Part shown: piece after piece, positions 9,601 to 20,683 of the stretch
Numbering within the stretch: position 1 is the first letter of the stretch
How the letters are laid out: every line of letters begins with the position of its first letter
Source of the DNA: Puccinellia tenuiflora
Lineage: Eukaryota > Streptophyta > Magnoliopsida > Poales > Poaceae
Assembly (NCBI GenBank): GCA_012064385.1
Contig: QRDG01001969.1
Location: 74,133-138,132 of the forward strand
DNA length: 64,000 bases
Reading direction: 5' to 3'
Notes under the pieces: generated by a model
What the model saw: only the letters and a program-made list of their open reading frames with translations
Told to the model about the DNA's origin: nothing
Databases searched by the model: none
Translations under genes and position numbers: made by a program

Positions 9601-11747
9601 GATGTCATGTCATGTCACCAATAGTAATAATCCTCTGCCAACTAGATTGATAAAGAGAAAGCTTCTGCAATTTGCCAAAAGTAACAGACCAGCATACTAT
9701 GGCACTTGGAGGAAGAAAAGGTTAAAACTTAATCTGCAAACTGTTGTTGGTTTTTAATCTACTGCCATATAATGTTAATGCTGTATAATACCGTAGAACA
9801 ATTGTTCTACTGTTCAGTGCTCAAAAAATGTTAATGTTGTATAATTATTTGCAGTGCTGTTGTTGGTCCAAAGTGCCCACTTAAGATGGACCCTGATCTT
9901 GATTATGAAATTGATAGTGATGATGAATGGGAGGAGGTAATTGCTGGTGATCTTGCTTTCTTGTCCTTTATTTCTCCTTAGTGGTACTCATGTTATGTTT
10001 GCTGCACAGGAGGATCCTGGTGAAAGCCTTTCTGACTGTGAGAAGGACACTGATGAGGTTGTGGAGGAAGATTCCAAGATTACAGATGAAGAAGAGGAAG
10101 ATAGTTTTGTCGTGCCTGATGGTTACCTGTCAGATAATGAGGTATATTCTTATATCACTGACTAAATGAATTATTTTTGCCAACATAAGATGGACATAAT
10201 ATTACACAACTGTTTTGTCTGTATGCTTAAATCCAAGCAAGCAAATACCAAATTGTCTTAACAAAAGCTCAAGCCAGTCAAGCTTAAACCTGCATTTAGA
10301 TATGTGATAGAAACTTGCAAACATTCTATGATCTGGCGTGCATTTAGCTAGTCTAACCGGCAGCACTTATCTTATCCCCTTTGCCTTTTGAACAAACAAC
10401 TTCTGCCAATGCTTACTAAAAGATAATAGTGGAGATTGCGATATCTAAAAAAAACGAAATAAAAGAAATACATGTTATCTTCTTAGTTGATAAACTTCCT
10501 GTTCTTTTTGAGAACATATGTGAGATCATTAGTTTTTTTCTTGTCTATATGCGACCACATTCCCATGTATCCATCATGCAATTCAACATCTGGAGTTTCT
10601 TTCCTGCAGGGGATTCAGATAGAAAGTCTATTGGATGATAAGGATGATGATGCCATTAGTTTGCCACCCAGCCAGTGTCCAGAAATCGAGGAATTCAGAA
10701 CTTTACTGCGCCAGCAAAAAGTGCTTAACAATTTGACTGAACAGGCTCTCCGTAAGAGTCATCCTCTCGTAATATCCAACTTAGCTCATGAAAAGGCTGA
10801 ACTATTGACTGCCCAAGATCTCATGGGAACTTCCAAGGTTGAGCAGCTTTGTCTGCAAGTTCTTTCAATGCGTATCTGTCCAGGGGGTGGAGTTGTCGAT
10901 GTACCAGTCATTGAAAGTTCTGCAACTGCTGAGGAAATCAATCAGTCAAATGTGAAAAGTAGTCCTGCTGCTGCATCCTCTATACTGGATACAGAACTGC
11001 CAGAAATTGTAAGTTATCACGACTCATCTGTATCATCTGTTGATTGGAGATATCATTTTGAAAACATGTCTAATTATTCTTGTTTAACTCCAACCTAGGT
11101 TGGGGTGATACGGTCAAGTCGAGATGGTATAAACAAGCTGGTGGAGTTACTGCATCAGAACTATTCATCTGTTCCAAAGACTCAACTGAACCGTAAAGTG
11201 AGGGAGATATCTGACTTCGTTGATAACCGCTGGCAGGTCAGAATGGTTATACACTAAGCACATCTTACCTAGTTTGTTACTGTTCATGTACTAGGAGCAT
11301 GGTTACTAGTTGATTATAGACTAAATGGATCAAAGATTTGTCTGTATTAAGCTGTTTTTGTCTGGCTGCAGGTTAAGAAAGAGGTTCTTGACAGGCTTGG
11401 CTTAAATAACTCACCTGGTACTACTCTATACTTGTTGATCTTCTGTCAATAAGAATGTTGCACCATCATCCTTGCCAACCTCACTGACAATTTTTGTTTT
11501 TCTAGTGAATCATCCTCAGAAGACTAAAGCAATAGCCAATCTTCCCCAGAAGATGAAAGCAACAGCCAATCTTTCCCAGAAGATGAAAGGAATAGGGATG
11601 TACTTCTCAAAGCGGTGTTTACCTCCAGAAGAAGCTGTCAACGCCCTGGCATCTTCACCTGAGTTGCGCTTGAAATCAAAAACTGTTCAAGGCAGCAGTG
11701 GTGTCGGTGGTGCTCCCCAAGTTGATCTGTTTCCCTCGTCGAAGTGA
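6640..11747 (+). CDS. CAF-1 large subunit (FAS1/FSM), 12 exons, frameshifted in exon 5
   Basis: This gene encodes the p150-type subunit of chromatin assembly factor 1, which deposits H3-H4 on newly replicated DNA in the nucleus. Exons by GT-AG sites: 6640-7278, 7414-7513, 7798-7942, 8048-8174, 8668-9181, 9370-9720, 9855-9936, 10010-10141, 10610-11008, 11099-11236, 11372-11417, 11506-11747. All junction phases agree. Exon 5 holds the Lys/Glu/Arg-rich KER coiled coil (8742-8970), followed by a PIP-box-like LMQRFFKS. Exon 6 ends with the conserved NRPAYYGTWRKK. Exons 7-8 encode the acidic ED region (DSDDEWEEEDPGESLSDCE). Exons 10-11 encode the C-terminal winged-helix segment. The exons sum to 2915 nt, which is 3n+2. 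The shift lies in exon 5 near 8711-8717 and makes translation stop at 8740-8742 after about 361 codons, before KER, ED and the winged helix. This is therefore either a pseudogene or a sequence error. Identity is confident; function of this copy is doubtful. Confidence 0.92.
8703..8742 (+). other. Frameshift site and premature stop in exon 5 of the CAF-1 gene
   Basis: The frame entering exon 5 reads EKTVQKIQKQLERKQ and then runs to a TAA at 8740-8742. The frame that encodes the KER coiled coil reads RQEKEEHHLMKQQKK from 8715 onward and is closed upstream by a TGA at 8700-8702. The switch lies in AAACAAAGCGCCAGG; restoring one G to AAAG-CGCC would join the two frames. No nearby GT-AG pair repairs it. 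An ATG at 8742 overlaps the stop codon. Confidence 0.85.
11517..11596 (+). repeat. 30-bp tandem repeat inside the last CAF-1 exon
   Basis: Two full 30-bp units (11517-11546, 11547-11576) and one partial unit (from 11577), each starting CAGAAGA. They encode QKTKAIANLP, QKMKATANLS and QKMKGIG. The length is a multiple of three, so the frame is kept. This looks like a recent coding expansion in the linker between the winged helix and the C-terminal MYFSKRCLPP motif. Confidence 0.8.
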
Positions 11748-12108
11748 TGGTCCTGACAAGCTGATCCTGAAAGCATCTTCCTCGAATTGCATGGGTGGAG
11801 CGAAGCAAGCACAAACATCTTGGGTAATAATGATGTAGAAAAAAGTTCACTCAAGCAATATGGTGGCATTGCATCCTTGCCAAGTTGTGGTCCTGCTGAA
11901 CGATTTTTGGAGTTTTGCTTAAGGTTTTGGGGTTTTATAGACAGGCTGAATTACTGATGTATTCAGCAATCTGTCCTTGACACGTAACTGTTCAATTGTT
12001 GCACACTTGCTTACAGCGAAGTTGATAATATTTTAGCTTTGCATGTCGCTGCAGCTTATGGATTTATCTTTGTAAACCTGCCATTTCTTTTGTGTTGTTT
12101 AGTTAGCT
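11748..12108 (+). other. 3' UTR and downstream flank of the CAF-1 gene
   Basis: Sequence after the TGA at 11745-11747. It has no further coding exon and AT-rich stretches that could hold polyadenylation signals (for example GATAATATTTTAG near 12024). The transcript end cannot be fixed from sequence. The flank ends at the CACTA-like terminus at 12109. Confidence 0.45.
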
Positions 12109-12925
12109 CACTCTAGGAAAAGGCTTATAGGTGCATTACTTAGCCGTTGGCACCACTATTTTGGTGTGCCACGAGTATATAGCCGTGGCGCACCAGACAC
12201 AGATGCGCCACGCGTAGGACATTACCCGTGGCGCACCAATAGTGGTACCACGGCTAAGTGCAGGCTCGGAGGGGCCCTCCTAGCCGTGGCGCACCACTAT
12301 TTCGGTGCGCCACGGGTAAGATATTAGCCGTGGCGCACTTATTCCAATGCGCCACCAAATAATGGTCTCGGGGCCAAATTTTGACCCCACATAGCCGTGG
12401 CGCACCCAAAATAGTGGTGCGCCATGGGTAACCTCTTACCGTATTTTGTGCTCCCATGCCCCCCCCCCCCCCTGATCGCCTTTTTAATTTGGAGAAGCTA
12501 AAAGAAAATGTTAAAAATTCAAAAAATAAATCCTTTGAGATGTGGTTATGTTACGTAAACTAGGTGTTAGGAAAAATTTGAAACATGAATTTCGATGTAT
12601 TTTGCAAAAAATCATTATGGAATAGTAAAACGGCAATAACTTTTGCATACGAACTCGGATTTCGACGTTTAATACCTTAAAAAAAACTAGAGAAAAAACC
12701 ACATCCAATCCAAATAGCCTACGGCCTTTTGAGCCGTTTTTTGCCCACAGAATCCCCAAATTCGAAAGGGAACACCTATTTTTTTGAAGTTTAAGTTTTC
12801 TGGCCAGAAAAAATAAATAAAACTTACCCGTGGCGCATGGAAAGAGTGGTGCGCCACGGATAGTTAACTACCCGTGGCGCACCACATAGTCCATGCGCCA
12901 TGGGTAACCTGGGGGCACAATCCAT
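12109..12925 (+). mobile_element. CACTA-like transposon end with subterminal repeats
   Basis: The left end reads CACTCTAGGAAAAGGC, close to the CACTA..GAAAA terminus of grass CACTA elements. It is followed by at least nine copies, in both orientations, of a motif around CCGTGGCGCACC / GGTGCGCCACGG (12183-12440 and 12828-12910), typical of CACTA subterminal repeats. An AT-rich spacer (about 12480-12820) separates two repeat clusters. I did not find a matching right terminus or a 3-bp duplication, so the element is probably truncated or extends into the GC-rich block that follows. No transposase was recognised. Confidence 0.6.
12459..12472 (+). repeat. Homopolymer C14
   Basis: Fourteen consecutive C residues between two subterminal repeat clusters. 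Length is likely unstable and prone to sequencing error. Confidence 0.9.
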
Positions 12926-13165
12926 GTGCTTCACGATCCGACGGCTCACAGCGATTTAAACAAGCACACAATCCGTGTGCTTGTTCGTTCTTGTCTCTGA
13001 TTGGTCCAGAGGGGGGCATCTCCTCAACCCTATCTCCTTCTCTCCCTTCTCCTCTTTCTTGTCCCCTTCTCCTCCATCTCCCTCCAAGCCTCTCCCCTTA
13101 TCCTCTCCAAGCCTCTCCCCTTCTCCTCCATCCTCCTCACAGTGGCGGCCGGGGACGGCCGGCTA

Positions 13166-13285
13166 GCATCTCCACGGCGGCCGGCGACCTCCTCCACGAT
13201 GGCGAGCATCTCCACGGCGGCCGGCGACCTCCTCCACGATGGCGAGCATCTCCACGGCGGCCGGCGACCTCCTCCCCGATGGCGA
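13166..13285 (+). repeat. Three tandem copies of a 40-bp GC-rich unit
   Basis: Units start at 13166, 13206 and 13246, each beginning GCATCTCCACGGCGGCCGGC. Copies one and two are nearly identical; the third differs near its end (CCCCGATGGCGAC). They lie within open frames on both strands caused by the lack of AT-rich stops. The block follows a CT-rich stretch (13020-13140) that resembles a transcript leader. No protein family was recognised. Confidence 0.85.
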
Positions 13286-13365
13286 CATCCTCCACGACGG
13301 CGCCTCCTCCATGGACGGTGAGCTCCTCCACGACGGCGCCTCCTCCATGACGGCAAGCTCCTCCA

Positions 13366-13513
13366 CGTCGGCGACCTCGACGGCGACATCCTCCACAACG
13401 GCGACGTCCTCCACGACGGCGACCTCCTCCACCATGGCGACCTCCTCCACCACGGCGACCTCCTCCACCACGGCGACCTCCTCCACCACGGCGACCTCCT
13501 CCACGGCGACCAC
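13366..13513 (+). repeat. 18-bp minisatellite (CTCCTCCACCACGGCGAC)
   Basis: About seven units of an 18-bp repeat with small changes. In one plus frame they encode a repeated Ser-Thr-Thr-Ala-Thr-Ser hexapeptide, and on the minus strand Val/Glu-rich or Arg/Trp-rich repeats. With no start context, domain or conservation visible, I treat it as a minisatellite rather than a gene. Confidence 0.8.
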
Positions 13514-13560
13514 CAACACGACGGCCGGTGAGCTGTCGGACACGCCGACGTGATAAGCAA

Positions 13561-14950
13561 ATCTTGAATATTATATCAATGAGTTGTTTGATCACACTTG
13601 TGATCCTGAAAGAAGCACCAATCTTGGCAAGAAGACTAGTTAATTGTGCACACAAATTTTCTTGTTAACCTCTGTAAATTTGATGTATCTGCACATAGCA
13701 TGGCAAATCGACATTTTGTTACCATGTGCATCTTAGTACATTTGTTTTACAGCATACTAGCAGGTATAGATGACCATGGTCAGCCGTCAGGACCTTCACC
13801 ATCAAAGAGGTACTGAGTGCTGCCTTGTGACTTGTGAGAGTAACTTTGGGAGAGCAAGCATGTTTTCATGTATATGACGAGTTTGATAAAAGTTGCTTTT
13901 CCAAATGTCAAAGATGTTCTATAGGTGTAGCAAATAGATGATATGTCTGTAACTGATGCCGCAAAATCATTTGTTTATGATGGTAAGTGTTAAATTGCTG
14001 AAAGCATATAGAAATGAGGCAAAAGAAGAGCACAACACGTCACAACTACAAGCAACATGGAGCGATAAGATCATCTCTGTCTTCATTCTAGCAACCTTAC
14101 ACCATTCTCTTACATTTTTTTTTTCAAATTAAGTTCTTCACCACTGAGTTGTAAAATTATATGGAACATGGCTTCCGGGAATCTTTCCTTACCACAAAGC
14201 TATTGAAGAACAATGGGTTATATGGAAAGGGGTGTGTTTGGTTGGTTGCTCGCAAGCTTTCCTATTGACTATGTGGCAGCAAATTTAGCCTGTTTGGTTA
14301 CCTGGGAAGCATATAAATCTTGTATGCGACGAATTTAAAACAACTAAAACATTGTTTTACTTAGCCCTAAAGGAACACTCAAAATGGTCGTTTTTGGACC
14401 GAAGTTCACATTTAAAACAACTAAAACATTGTTGTGGTTCCATTCCCATGATCGGTTTAAGTTTCATCGACAGTAACTTGTCACTTTTGGACCGAAGTTC
14501 ACATTTATTAGACGAATTTCAAATTCTTCAAACTCAGCCGACCATTTCAAATTTCCTCTGACAAGTAGATTCATCTCGTTGTTTTCCGTAACTTCCGTTT
14601 AGTAACTTTTGCGTTTTGGCACACATATACGAGTAGGTTTGTGATGTATGTATGTATATTTTTAGATTGTGCTCGGTGTACTTGTGTTCTTTAACCTCTG
14701 TAACCTCTTTGTTTAACTACCGCCGCTCGCCGTCTAAACTCCGTCATGTTTATGGTAACCCGTGAACATGTTCATGGTGTGCTTGTGTGTATCACATTAC
14801 CTCCAAAACTCTCTATGGTCTCCGCTCCAATGTGATTTTCACGGCACCGGTGCAACTCCTACCGTGACCTCCGCCCTTGAATCGCCGCCACGCCACGTCG
14901 TTGTTTTGCTCGCCGCTCCTCATGTGGTTGTCACATAGATGTTGTTTCAA
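13561..14950. other. Intergenic, no gene recognised
   Basis: AT-rich DNA. A short direct repeat (TTTTGGACCGAAGTTCACAT at about 14393 and 14487) is present. A GGGTGTGTTTGGTTGG string near 14231 resembles Tourist termini, but no partner end was found. Nothing else is supported. Confidence 0.4.
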
Positions 14951-15625
14951 GTGTGGTGGTGTGCGGTACACTATGGGAGAGATACTCTTAGGCACATTTT
15001 CATTTGTCCATTATCACCAAATGGACGACAAGCTTCAGGCATATGATCTCTTCGAGATTCTCATCTTGAACTTGCACTTATCAATCTTGATGATAATCAC
15101 ACTTGATGCCATCCTCTATGGGCTATATGAAATCTTCATTTTTATGCAAACCCATGGAAAGACACCTAACTCCGCATAGAAACACCAAACACACATAGAT
15201 CACAAGTTAGTTCACAAAGAGATTGCTTACCATACCACGGGATTGCTTGATACCACTCGGTACATCATCTACGCTTTGTGTGTTGATCAACTTGACTCCT
15301 GATCTTTGCATTTTTTTGATAAATCTTGTATCTTTTTCTCTCTCTTCATTATTGATGATGTTTTTAAGATAAACATGAATGTCTACATAGTCTTTTTCTT
15401 CAAGACATACTCGCTATTGGCTCAACACTCGCTGGTCATTCTTCAGATCATACATTGAACATCACATTGGTCATCACTTGATTCATTTCATTCAACCTTC
15501 AATCCAACATATAGTCTTTAAGCATTCCCTATGGACAAACCTTTAAGTATAAATTAATGCAAACATTAGTACTTAGGGATTATCAGCAATTAACAAAACC
15601 ACACATGGGGAACCATGCTTTTTCA
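14950..15625 (-). mobile_element. Inverted, 5'-end LTR remnant related to elements A and B
   Basis: Read on the minus strand from 15625, the sequence (TGAAAAAGCATGGTTCCCCA...) follows the first 500-600 bp of the LTR of element A block by block. Shared blocks include CATGTGTGGTTTTG, GTTGATCAACACACAAAG, GTGGTATGGTAAGCAA and GAGTATCTCTCCCAT. It is clearly more diverged than A is from B and ends near 14950 without the rest of the LTR. It is an old truncated copy in the opposite orientation, 180 bp from the start of A. Confidence 0.7.
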
Positions 15626-15804
15626 GCCGGTAAAATAGGGACTCAAATCCTTTCTTAGCTCACCGCAAAGTAATTTCATAAAAAACCATTATCAACTTCA
15701 TTTTCGTCCTCAACTTTCTCAACAACATTCATCGAAGATGGGTTAGAGGAGATATGAGATTTGAGTGGAGGAATCACCTTGATTTTCCGAGCCATAAGTC
15801 ATTT

Positions 15805-18269
15805 TGAAAGAGCATGGTTGCCCCATGTGTGGTTTTGGTAATTAATGACAATCCTTAAGGACTAATGTGTGCTTTGAGCTATACTTGTAGGTTTGGTCCA
15901 TAGCAATGCTTGAACTCCATATGTTGGAGTCAAGGCTAAAAGAAGAAGAGTTTATGTTGATCAAGACTAAGTGCAAGTTGATCAACACACAAAGCTAGGG
16001 ATGTACCATGAGGGATCGTATGATCCCATGGTATGGTAAGCAACTGTCAATATAGCCTTGTGAACTAACCCATGATCTATGTGCTTGTATCTCTATGTGT
16101 GGTTAGGCATTTCTCCATGAGCATGCAACGAAAGGGATATCCTATGTAGCCCATGGAGGATGGCGTCACGTGGTGATCGTCATCAAGATAAAGGCCAAGT
16201 GAAGATATGTCGAAGAGTATCTCTCCCATCTTGGTGTATGGGGAGCACGTTGCGAGTCTTCACGGAGTGGAGCGCAATCAAGAAAGGTGGTCCATCTTGA
16301 GAAGACAAAGTTCGTCATCATCTAGCTCAAGTGGATTATGCGCAAGGCAAAGGTATGATCCTGACAGGGTTTCTATTTTACCGGTCTCATGATGTTAGTT
16401 GAGAGACCGGGTTATAGGATAGATAGCCGTACTATCAAGAGGGGCTCTCGAGTGAGTATCTTGATCGTATCGTCGTAGAGAGCTCAAACCTTTGCATCCT
16501 TGGCATCATCTTTATTGGTTCTTATTTGGATCTTATCATGGTGTGGTCTTGGTGCTTGTCGTGCTTGTCATGACAAGGCCAAGTTCACCGAAAACGGATT
16601 TCGTATGCGTCTTCTATTGCGTTTTCGGTTTTGGAGATTTTGCCAGTCCATCCGGGCGGAAGGTTTCAGTCTTCCATTTATTAGAAAAATCTCCCTTGAT
16701 TGGTTTCAATATTTCTACTTTTTGTAGGGTATCTCTTGTCGTCCTCTTTCCAACAAAATTGGATTCGCTTCGATCGGAGTTTCCTTGCAAAAGTTATTCA
16801 ATTTCAGGATCTGTTGTTTTCTTCCAGCCGGTAGTACCGATATTCTAGCCGGTAGTACCGACCAGACCATGGACGGTAGTACCGGGCTTAGTTCCGGGAT
16901 AAGTTTTCGGTACTGGATACCTCTTGTTTAAATCCGGAAGTGGTCCGGCAGTTGCTCCGGAAGTACCGGCTTGTCCGGTACTACCGGTCCGTTTTCTGGT
17001 AGTACCGACCGATCCATGGTCGGTAGTACCGGGTCTTGTACCGGCCTACTTCCAAAGTTCGTTTTTCGGTACTGGACTCTCGATGTTTTTAATCGGAAGT
17101 TGCCCGGAAGTGGTTCCGGTAGTACCGGGTCAATCGGTACTACCGGTCCATTTCCCGGTAGTACCGGCCCTGCGGGTTTCTCAGAGAGCCGTTGGTGGGC
17201 TGATTCGTGTAGGGCGGTAGTACCGGCCCTGCGCGAATCTGTGCCCAATGGCCATATTTTCAGGGCACCTATTTAAGGGGCCTTCTTCCCCAATAGGTAT
17301 CTAACTCTTGGCACTCTCTCTCCTCCATTGTTGACCTCTTTGAGAGCTTGCTTCCTCTCCATCCCTCCATGATTCTTGCCTCCTTTTAGAGGGAAAAGAG
17401 AGAGGAGATCTAGATCTATGTTTCCACCAAACAATATCTCCTCTAAGTGAGGGGAACCCTCTAGATCTAGATCTTGGAGTTGATTTGTGTTCCTCCTTTG
17501 TTCTTCCTCTCAAATCCCTCCCTAGCATTAGTTGCTTTGGTTGGATTTCGGAGAGAAGGACTTGACCACTTAGTGTGTTCTTGCCATTGCATTTGGTGCA
17601 TCGGTTTGAGTTCCCCACGGTGATACGTGGGATTGAAGTTCGAGAAGCTTGTTACTCTTGGGTGCATAGGGCTCCCAAGAGCTTGTGCCTCTTGGGTGCA
17701 TTGTGCACCCTAGATGGTTGTGTGTGCTACGGGAGCCTCCTATTGTGTGGAGGTAGGCTCGGGCAAATTGTACGGGTTTGGTTTACGCCTTCATGAAGAC
17801 CTCATTGTACGGGTTTGGTCAATGCCCTCAAGAAGACCTCATAGTGGATGAGCAAATCCCCCATCGGGTATTCCCCACGGGAGGAGCTCACGGAGAATAG
17901 GGTGAGCACGGGCGTGCTTGTAGGAGTGCCAAGGAGCCTCCACACCCCTCCAACGTAGACGTACTTCCATTGGGAAGGAACTACGGGAAACAAACCTCCG
18001 TCTCCAATTGTGTCGGTTATCTCTATAACCAAACCCCTTTACTTATGCATTTACTTTGTGATAGCCATCGAGCTTGAAGTTATATATCTTGATATCCTTG
18101 TTGTTAACTTGCCTAGCATAAGTTGTTGGTGCACATAGGTGAACCTAGTATATTAGGTTTTGTGTTTGACAAATTAAACGTTAGTTTTATTCCGCATTTA
18201 TTCAATCCCTAAGTGTAAAAGTTTTAAAGCGCCTATTCACCCCCCTCTAGGCGACATCTCGTTCTTTCA
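15805..18269 (+). repeat. 5' LTR of element A (2465 bp)
   Basis: Starts TGAAAGAGCATGG and ends GTTCTTTCA, giving inverted termini TGAAAG/CTTTCA. It is immediately followed by the primer site. The upstream 5 bp CATTT (15800-15804) would be its duplication; the matching copy is outside the window. It shares most blocks with the LTRs of B but lacks their 110-bp duplication and carries its own motif array. Confidence 0.85.
16829..17226 (+). repeat. Dispersed array of CGGTAGTACCG / CGGTACTACCG motifs in the LTR of A
   Basis: About eleven copies of an 11-bp motif or its reverse complement within 400 bp, for example near 16829, 16851, 16874, 16976, 17020, 17123, 17140, 17156 and 17214. The corresponding LTR interval of element B has none and instead has GGCCGGCC-type repeats. 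Confidence 0.85.
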
Positions 18270-18271
18270 AT

Positions 18272-18283
18272 TGGTATCAGAGC
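18272..18283 (+). other. Primer-binding site of element A
   Basis: TGGTATCAGAGC, complementary to the 3' end of initiator Met-tRNA as in many plant LTR retrotransposons. It lies two bases after the LTR end. Confidence 0.9.
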
Positions 18284-18324
18284 AAGGTCTCTCCTTGTTA
18301 GGCTTAACCGCCTTGAGAGTAAAG

Positions 18325-20683
18325 ATGTCGTTTAGGGAATTAGTGAACGATCCCACTTTTATATTCGATGGCACAAATTATGTTGTTTGGAAAATTCGCA
18401 TGCTTAATCTTTTTAGGGACATAAGTCCAAATATAGAGAGAATTTTAGATATGGGATTTCTCCTCCAAAGGACTCCCAAAAGTTGTCTTTAGAGGATGAG
18501 GAAATCTCTTATCTTGATTCTCTAGTATCTAATGCAATTGTCCACGTTATGAGTGATGTAGTTCTCGGGTCAATCATGCCTTATTGGAATGCTCATGACT
18601 TATGGACAAAGCTTCAAGATAAATATGATGTGTCCAAAATTATTGAGGATGATTGTTCTCCCTCCACCTCCGGTCGTGATGAGTTCTCAACTTTGTCTAC
18701 TCCACCTATATGTGGTAAGCCACAAACTAATGACATGGTGAGTAGTGATGGTCATTGTAATATTTATAGTGAGTTCACTATTAATGATCCTTTGTCTCTA
18801 TCTCATTACAATGCTTCATCTAATGACTTAAACACTTCTAGCACTATAAATGCTTTACATGCTTGTGTTGATAGTCCTTGCATATCATGTAGAAATTGCA
18901 TGAATAAATCTCATGATGATATGCTAGCTATATCTTGTTACCATGATCAAAATGCTTGTGTTTCCTCTAGTCCTTGTGTTCCTAACAATGTAGAGGAAAT
19001 ACAACTCTTTATGAAACAAGATGTGAATCTAAGTGATGCATCAACTAATGGTTCTTCTTCATCAACTATCTTTTGCCTTATGGCTAAATCCTCAAGTAAT
19101 GATGATGATAATAATAATGATGATGTTGATAATGATGCTCTCTTAGATAAGATTAAAAAAGTTGTTCTTCATGCTCTTCGTAATAATGATAATGCTTCCT
19201 CTACTTTCTTAAACATCATGTCTATTGTTGATGAAAGGAAAAATGTTATTGATGAGTATGAAGACACCATTGAGAAAATGGAAGCTCGTGAGCGTGATTA
19301 TGCCAATGAGATTGCAGACTTCTCTATTGCTCTTGAAGAAGAGCAAAGTTGTAGGTCGACTCTTGAGGAAACTTTTGTTAACTTCAGGAGACTAATAATC
19401 TAGAGATGTCCAAACTAAGAAAAGACCATGATCATGCTCAAGCTCTTGCTAAAATCATCAAAACTAAAAATAGTGAGCTTGTTGTTGAAAATGTTAGACT
19501 TCTTGAGAATAATGAGAAACTTGAAAAGGAACTCAAAGCCTTGGAAGGTTCTCTCGCAAATCTCACTAAGTCTCATGATCAACTCCAAGCCCAAATGCTA
19601 AAAGAGCTTCCTACTTGTTCTCCTATTGCTATTAATGATGATGCTTGTGCTACTAACTCTACTTCTTGTGAAGCATCCATTTTAATGGAGAATGTTGAGC
19701 TAAGGGCTCAACTTGAGTTGCTAACTAGAAATTATGGGAAATTGGAAGAAAGTCATAAAAAGCTATCTAGCTCTCATGATGATCTTCTAGTGTCCCATGA
19801 TAGGCTAAAGTTAGCTCATGAGGCTATCACTACCAAGGTAAAATCTAGTGAGCCTCATGTGGACAATGGCACATCCTCTACTAATAATGATAAATTGCCA
19901 TGTTCTAGTCCTAGTAGTTCATCCACTCACAATGTTGGCACATCATGTGATGAATTACTTTCCTTGCTTTGTTGCTCTAACAATGATGCATCTACCTCCT
20001 CTAGTAGTTGTGTTGTCACTAACCATGTAGAGGAAAGGAATGAGCTCAAGGCCCAAGCCACTTCTTTGAAGAAAGGCTTGGAAAAGAGTCATAAAAGGAA
20101 GTCCACACTTGACAACATGTTGAGTGTGCAACAATCCCCCAATGACAAGAGTGGACTTGGATTCAACTCCAACAACAAGAACAAGTCCAAGATTGACAAG
20201 AAGAAGGGCCAAGAACAAGTCAAGAATTCGGCCAAGATTACTTGCTTCAAGTGCAAGATTGAAGGGCACCATGTTAGATCTTGCCCAATGAAGAAGAAGC
20301 CTCTTAGTGAGAAGCAACTAGGGAAGCGGCCTCTTGTTCAATCTCATGCTCAACCACGAGTTAAAAAACGACCACCTCCTAAGAAGACTCAAGTCAATGC
20401 TCCTCAAGTTGAGGAGCCTATCAAGAAGAAAGAGAAGAGTCGATGTTGCTATCTATGCCGTGAGAAGGGGCATTTGGCTTCTTCATGCACCAATGGTACC
20501 ATATCCAACCCTATTATAATTAATGATGTTTATTCTCTTATGAAGGATAGGGTTGGCACTGTGCTTGCCAAATATGTGGGAACTCAAAGTGGTGTCAAGA
20601 AAAGAACCATTTGGGTACCCAAACCTATTGTGACTAACATCTTAGGACCCAAATTTATTGGAGACCAACAAGCTGAAACTTGA
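18325..20683 (+). pseudogene. gag of element A (frameshifted)
   Basis: Starts at ATG 18325, 42 bp after the primer site. The N-terminus has FIFDGTNYVVWKIRML, the Copia-type gag signature (DUF4219/UBN2 region). The middle is Asp/Asn/Ser-rich and then coiled-coil (19250-19900). Two CCHC knuckles follow: CFKCKIEGHHVRSC at 20243 and CYLCREKGHLASSC at 20447. Compared with element B, one base is missing near 18460 and the frame changes again near 19400, so three pieces result (to 18492, 18483-19403, 19406-20683). A live Gag would package element RNA. No pol domain follows. Confidence 0.85.

Noticed and set aside
13166..13513. Regular repeats as a possible CRISPR array
   Set aside because: Units are directly adjacent with no unique spacers, and the context is plant nuclear DNA.
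13030..13655. Trp/Arg-rich and Gly/Arg-rich minus-strand ORFs
   Set aside because: Products of the 40-bp and 18-bp tandem repeats read in other frames.
14231..14300. GGGTGTGTTTGGTTGG resembling a Tourist MITE terminus
   Set aside because: No inverted partner or TAA/TTA duplication was found nearby.
18272..18283. TGGTATCAGAGC strings as possible tRNA gene ends
   Set aside because: They sit directly behind LTR ends and no cloverleaf sequence adjoins them; they are primer-binding sites.
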